Source: Dokdonella sp041395345
GTDB lineage: Bacteria; Pseudomonadota; Gammaproteobacteria; Xanthomonadales; Rhodanobacteraceae
NCBI RefSeq assembly: GCF_041395345.1
Contig: NZ_JAWLAR010000008.1
Coordinates: 124,001-188,000 of the forward strand
Length of the DNA: 64,000 nt
Direction: 5' to 3'
In this document: in pieces, positions 61,190-64,000 of the stretch
Layout of the letters: each line of letters opens with the position of its first letter
How positions within the stretch are numbered: the stretch's first letter is position 1
Program-made: the position numbers and the translations under genes
Notes under the pieces: generated by a model
What the model was told of the DNA's origin: nothing
Database searches by the model: none
The model's input: the letters and a program-made list of their open reading frames with translations, nothing else

Positions 61190-62253
61190 AAGACACCCTT
61201 GGTGCTGGGCAGGTCGTGTCCCTCCACGCGTATGGCCTGCCGCAGGCAACGCGCAAACACCTTGAAGCAGGCTTCAACCATGTGGTGGGCATTCTCGCCG
61301 CTCACGCTCAAGTGCAGATTGGCGCCCAGCGCATCGCACAGCGAACGAAAGAAATGCGGCACGAGCTCGGTAGGAAAATCGCCCACGCGATCACGCGGAA
61401 AACTGCCCTCGAATACCAGCATCGATCGCCCGGACAGATCCAGCGCCGCGCGGGCGATGCTTTCATCCATGGGCAGGCTGAACCCGTAACGGGCAATTCC
61501 GCGCTTGTCGCCCAGCGCCTCGCGCAAGGCCTCGCCCAGGGCGAGCGCGCAGTCCTCGATCGTGTGGTGTTCGTCAACGCCGGTGTCGCCCTCGCAACTG
61601 AGGAGCAGACCGAACTCCGCGTGGCGTGCGATCTGCTCAAGCATGTGGTCGAAGAATCCGATCCCCGTGTGCACATCCGAATCCGCGGGCGCGTCGAGGT
61701 CGACCCGGACCCGGATGCTGGTCTCCCTGGTTGTCCTGTCCACTTTTCCGGTGCGCGGCGAGCTGCACAAGGCATGCGCGATTTCATTCCATGACTGGAA
61801 TCCCGCACCGACGCGGAACCCGCGCACACCGAGATTGCGCGCAAATTCCATGTCGGTCTCGCGATCGCCGACCATGGCTGAACCGGTTCTGGACCAGCCG
61901 TCGTCGGCCAGGTAGTGGCGGACCAGGCCGACGCCCGGCTTGCGCGTGTCGCGCCCTTCATGGGCAAAGCTGCGATCGACCAGCACTTCGCGAAACGAGA
62001 TGCCCTGCGATCCCAGGATTCGCATGAGCAGATTCTGCGGTCCCTGAAAATCGGCCTCGGGAAAACTGGATGTTCCGAGTCCGTCCTGGTTTGTCACCAT
62101 GACAAGCTCGTAACCCGCTGCCACGCAACGCGACAGCGCACCTATCACGCCGGGCAGCAGGGCGAATTTGTCGAACCGGTCAATCTGGAAATCTTCGGGC
62201 TCCTCGATCAGGCAACCGTCGCGATCGACGAAAAGCAGTTTGCGACGACTCAT
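61186..62253 (-). CDS. hisB: Bifunctional histidinol-phosphatase/imidazoleglycerol-phosphate dehydratase
   Basis: 355 residues, the fused gammaproteobacterial form. HAD phosphatase at residues 1-165: FVDRDGCLIEEP, VTNQDGLGT, TRKPGVGL and MVGDRETDM. Dehydratase at about 170-355: GFFDHMLEQIARH, DEHHTIEDCALALG and ENAHHMVEACFK. The Cys-rich zinc loop that precedes CRKP in E. coli HisB is absent here (SFAHEGRDTRKP). Overlaps hisC by four bases. Confidence 0.96.
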   Translation of the reverse strand: MSRRKLLFVDRDGCLIEEPEDFQIDRFDKFALLPGVIGALSRCVAAGYELVMVTNQDGLGTSSFPEADFQGPQNLLMRILGSQGISFREVLVDRSFAHEGRDTRKPGVGLVRHYLADDGWSRTGSAMVGDRETDMEFARNLGVRGFRVGAGFQSWNEIAHALCSSPRTGKVDRTTRETSIRVRVDLDAPADSDVHTGIGFFDHMLEQIARHAEFGLLLSCEGDTGVDEHHTIEDCALALGEALREALGDKRGIARYGFSLPMDESIARAALDLSGRSMLVFEGSFPRDRVGDFPTELVPHFFRSLCDALGANLHLSVSGENAHHMVEACFKVFARCLRQAIRVEGHDLPSTKGVL

Positions 62254-63329
62254 CCTGAGACTTCCTGACGAACCAGGGCTTCAAGCAGGCGCGAGTTCTC
62301 CTCTCGCGAGCCGACGGTGATGCGCAGATAGCCTTCGAGTCGCGGGTGGCGACCGACGTCGCGAACGATCACGCCATCGCGCTGCAGGCTGCGCTGGACC
62401 CGGGCAGCATCGTCGAAGCGGACACACAGGAAATTGGCCTGCGAAGGCAGCACCTCGACGACGGAGGGAAGCCGAACCAGCGCCGCTGCCAGGCGTTCCC
62501 GCTCGGAGACAACCAGGCCGATGCGCTGGCGGGTCAGTTCAAGCCCTTCGGCGTTCAGCGCCGCAAGTGCGGCCACGATGCTGGGCGTCGGCAGCGGATA
62601 AGGGGGCATGATCCGGCGCAACAACGAGATGACCTCACTGTCAGCCAGCAGACAGCCGACCCGGGCGCCGGCCAGTCCCCAGGCCTTGGAGAGCGTGCGC
62701 AGAATGCCAAGATTTTCATGGCGGCCAAGCAGAACGGTGGCACTCGGCGCATTGGCGAATTCGATGTAAGCCTCGTCAACGATGACCAGGGCACGCTCGT
62801 GCAACGCGGTCGCTATCCGCCCGATGCTGGCATGACTGATGAGGCCGCCGGTCGGGTTGTTGGGCGAACAGAGAAATACGACCTTCAACGAAGCCGGAAG
62901 CTTTTCGAGCAGGACATCGACATCAAGCTCGAAACGTCGGTCGAGCGGAACCTGAATGCATTTGGCCCCCTGGATGGCAGCACAAACGGAATACATGCCG
63001 AAAGTCGGAGGAGCGATCGCGATGGCATCCATTCCGGGTCGACGGAAAGCGCGGATCAGCAAGTCGATGGCCTCATCGCTGCCGCGGCCCATCAGGATCC
63101 TGCTCTCATCCACGCTGTACAGTTCGGCCAGGCGGGCGAGCAGATCGCGCGGCTGCGGGTCCGGGTAGCGATTGAGCGATCGCCCGTGCAAGGGCATGGG
63201 CACGCCCGCGGGCGGCCAGGCGGATTCGTTGGCATTCAGCATGACCTCGGCCATGGCCGCTTCCGTGCGCGCCGAGGAATACGCCTGCAAGCCGCGAATT
63301 TCAGGCCGGGCCAGATCGAGAATGCTCAT
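62250..63329 (-). CDS. hisC: Histidinol-phosphate aminotransferase
   Basis: 359 residues from ATG 63329, which overlaps the hisD stop (ATGA). The longer frame to 63767 is a shadow of hisD. PLP enzyme with SPNNPTGG, VDEAYIEFA and the Lys in TLSKAWGLAGARVG. Step 7 of the pathway. Confidence 0.96.
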   Translation of the reverse strand: MSILDLARPEIRGLQAYSSARTEAAMAEVMLNANESAWPPAGVPMPLHGRSLNRYPDPQPRDLLARLAELYSVDESRILMGRGSDEAIDLLIRAFRRPGMDAIAIAPPTFGMYSVCAAIQGAKCIQVPLDRRFELDVDVLLEKLPASLKVVFLCSPNNPTGGLISHASIGRIATALHERALVIVDEAYIEFANAPSATVLLGRHENLGILRTLSKAWGLAGARVGCLLADSEVISLLRRIMPPYPLPTPSIVAALAALNAEGLELTRQRIGLVVSERERLAAALVRLPSVVEVLPSQANFLCVRFDDAARVQRSLQRDGVIVRDVGRHPRLEGYLRITVGSREENSRLLEALVRQEVSG

Positions 63330-64000
63330 GCGGCCGCTTCCATTGAAGCCAGGCGCAAGCTGACCGCCCTCGCGTGCGCCTCTAGCTGTTCGGCCCGAGC
63401 AAGAGTCACGGTGCAGGGTCCAATATGGCGCAGTCCTTCCAAGCTCGACTCCTGTACGGTCATCTGTTTCTGGAAGCTTGCCACGGACAAACCGCTCCAG
63501 GCGCGCGCAGCGCCATAGGTTGGCAATACGTGGTTTGTACCGCTGCAATAGTCGCCTATCGATTCCGGCGTCCAGGCTCCGAGGAAAACCGAGCCTGCGC
63601 TGGTCACCAGAGGCAGCAGTTCGCGTGCATCTGCCGTATTGATTATCAGGTGCTCTGGAGCATAGCGGTTGCTGATGGCGACGGCCTGCTCGAGGGAGTC
63701 GACCCTGATCAGGCTGGACCGGGCGAGACACTGTGCCGCGATGGCCGCTCTCGGCAGCGCCTCGCACTGGCGCCTGACAGTGGCAATGACCTTCTCGATC
63801 AGCGCCTGCGACGGTGAAAGGAGGAGAACCTGCGAGTCGGCACCATGCTCGGCCTGGGCCAGCAGATCGGCAGCGACGAACTCCGAATCTGCCTGCACGT
63901 CGGCGATGACCAGCACTTCCGACGGGCCTGCCGGCATGTCGATCACGGCCCCTTCAGGATCCGCGGCGATCTGGCGCTTGGCCTCGGTAACCCAGACATT
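63326..64000 (-). CDS. hisD: Histidinol dehydrogenase (N-terminus outside window)
   Basis: The C-terminal 224 residues; the frame is open to base 64000 (VWVTEAKRQIAADPEG before IDMPAGPSEVLVIAD). Conserved ADLLAQAEHG, NRYAPEHL, GTNHVLPTYGAARAWSGLSV and zinc/substrate His residues are visible. Final two oxidations to histidine. hisG and any attenuator should lie upstream, beyond the window. Confidence 0.95.
   Translation of the reverse strand, partial: NVWVTEAKRQIAADPEGAVIDMPAGPSEVLVIADVQADSEFVAADLLAQAEHGADSQVLLLSPSQALIEKVIATVRRQCEALPRAAIAAQCLARSSLIRVDSLEQAVAISNRYAPEHLIINTADARELLPLVTSAGSVFLGAWTPESIGDYCSGTNHVLPTYGAARAWSGLSVASFQKQMTVQESSLEGLRHIGPCTVTLARAEQLEAHARAVSLRLASMEAAA

Overview
The window looks like a chromosome segment of a GC-rich gammaproteobacterium, most likely of the order Lysobacterales (Xanthomonadales). 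Supporting this are a histidine operon with a fused hisB and hisIE, the lspA-ispH-fimT-pilVWXY1E minor pilin block, a TfpX-type pilin accessory gene next to pilA, and abundant REP-like palindromes with their RAYT transposases. The genus cannot be fixed from the sequence alone.

Layout. 1-3047: a helicase/exonuclease pair resembling MrfA-MrfB (YprA-YprB); the exonuclease gene carries an in-frame insertion of dispersed repeats. 3258-11937 (minus): a tightly coupled operon for a DUF2235 lipase-like hydrolase, a membrane-anchored trypsin-like protease, a lipoprotein, a periplasmic SH3 protein and a CHAT (caspase-like) protease, followed by a ComEC-like metallo-beta-lactamase-fold protein. This is the best candidate here for an undescribed system. 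11938-14300: a RAYT transposase bracketed by inverted REP pairs, and two small orphan genes. 14423-18276: a TPR/GT41 glycosyltransferase, moaB and ppk2. 18305-19160: a threefold tandem repeat of about 305 bp carrying REPs and copies of the downstream promoter. 19179-22869: tfpX-like gene, pilA (with a sigma-54 promoter) and a TMTC-like membrane protein that may glycosylate pilin.

23370-38305: a surface polysaccharide cluster. Nine overlapping or closely packed plus-strand genes make and modify an unusual CDP-linked sugar (RfbF, RfbG, epimerase, C-methyltransferase, aminotransferase, formyltransferase, WbqC, CmcI-like protein, methyltransferase), followed by a Wzx flippase. Glycosyltransferases and WecB follow on both strands. 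Its middle part is visibly less GC-rich than the flanks, as expected of transferred O-antigen DNA.

38448-42567: pilB, pilC and pilD. 42747-45464: a secreted Calx-beta/FG-GAP repeat protein. 45799-46032: tRNA-Val(CAC) and tRNA-Thr(CGT). 46150-56480 (minus): lspA, ispH, fimT, pilV, pilW, pilX, pilY1 and pilE. 56481-57436: a second RAYT with its own REP family and a 165-bp direct repeat. 57459-58236: slyD and a cold-shock gene with a clear terminator. 58475-64000 (minus): hisD (cut by the window), hisC, hisB, hisH, hisA, hisF and hisIE, each overlapping the next.

The pilus genes in three blocks together supply a major pilin, minor pilins, tip adhesin, assembly ATPase, platform protein and prepilin peptidase.
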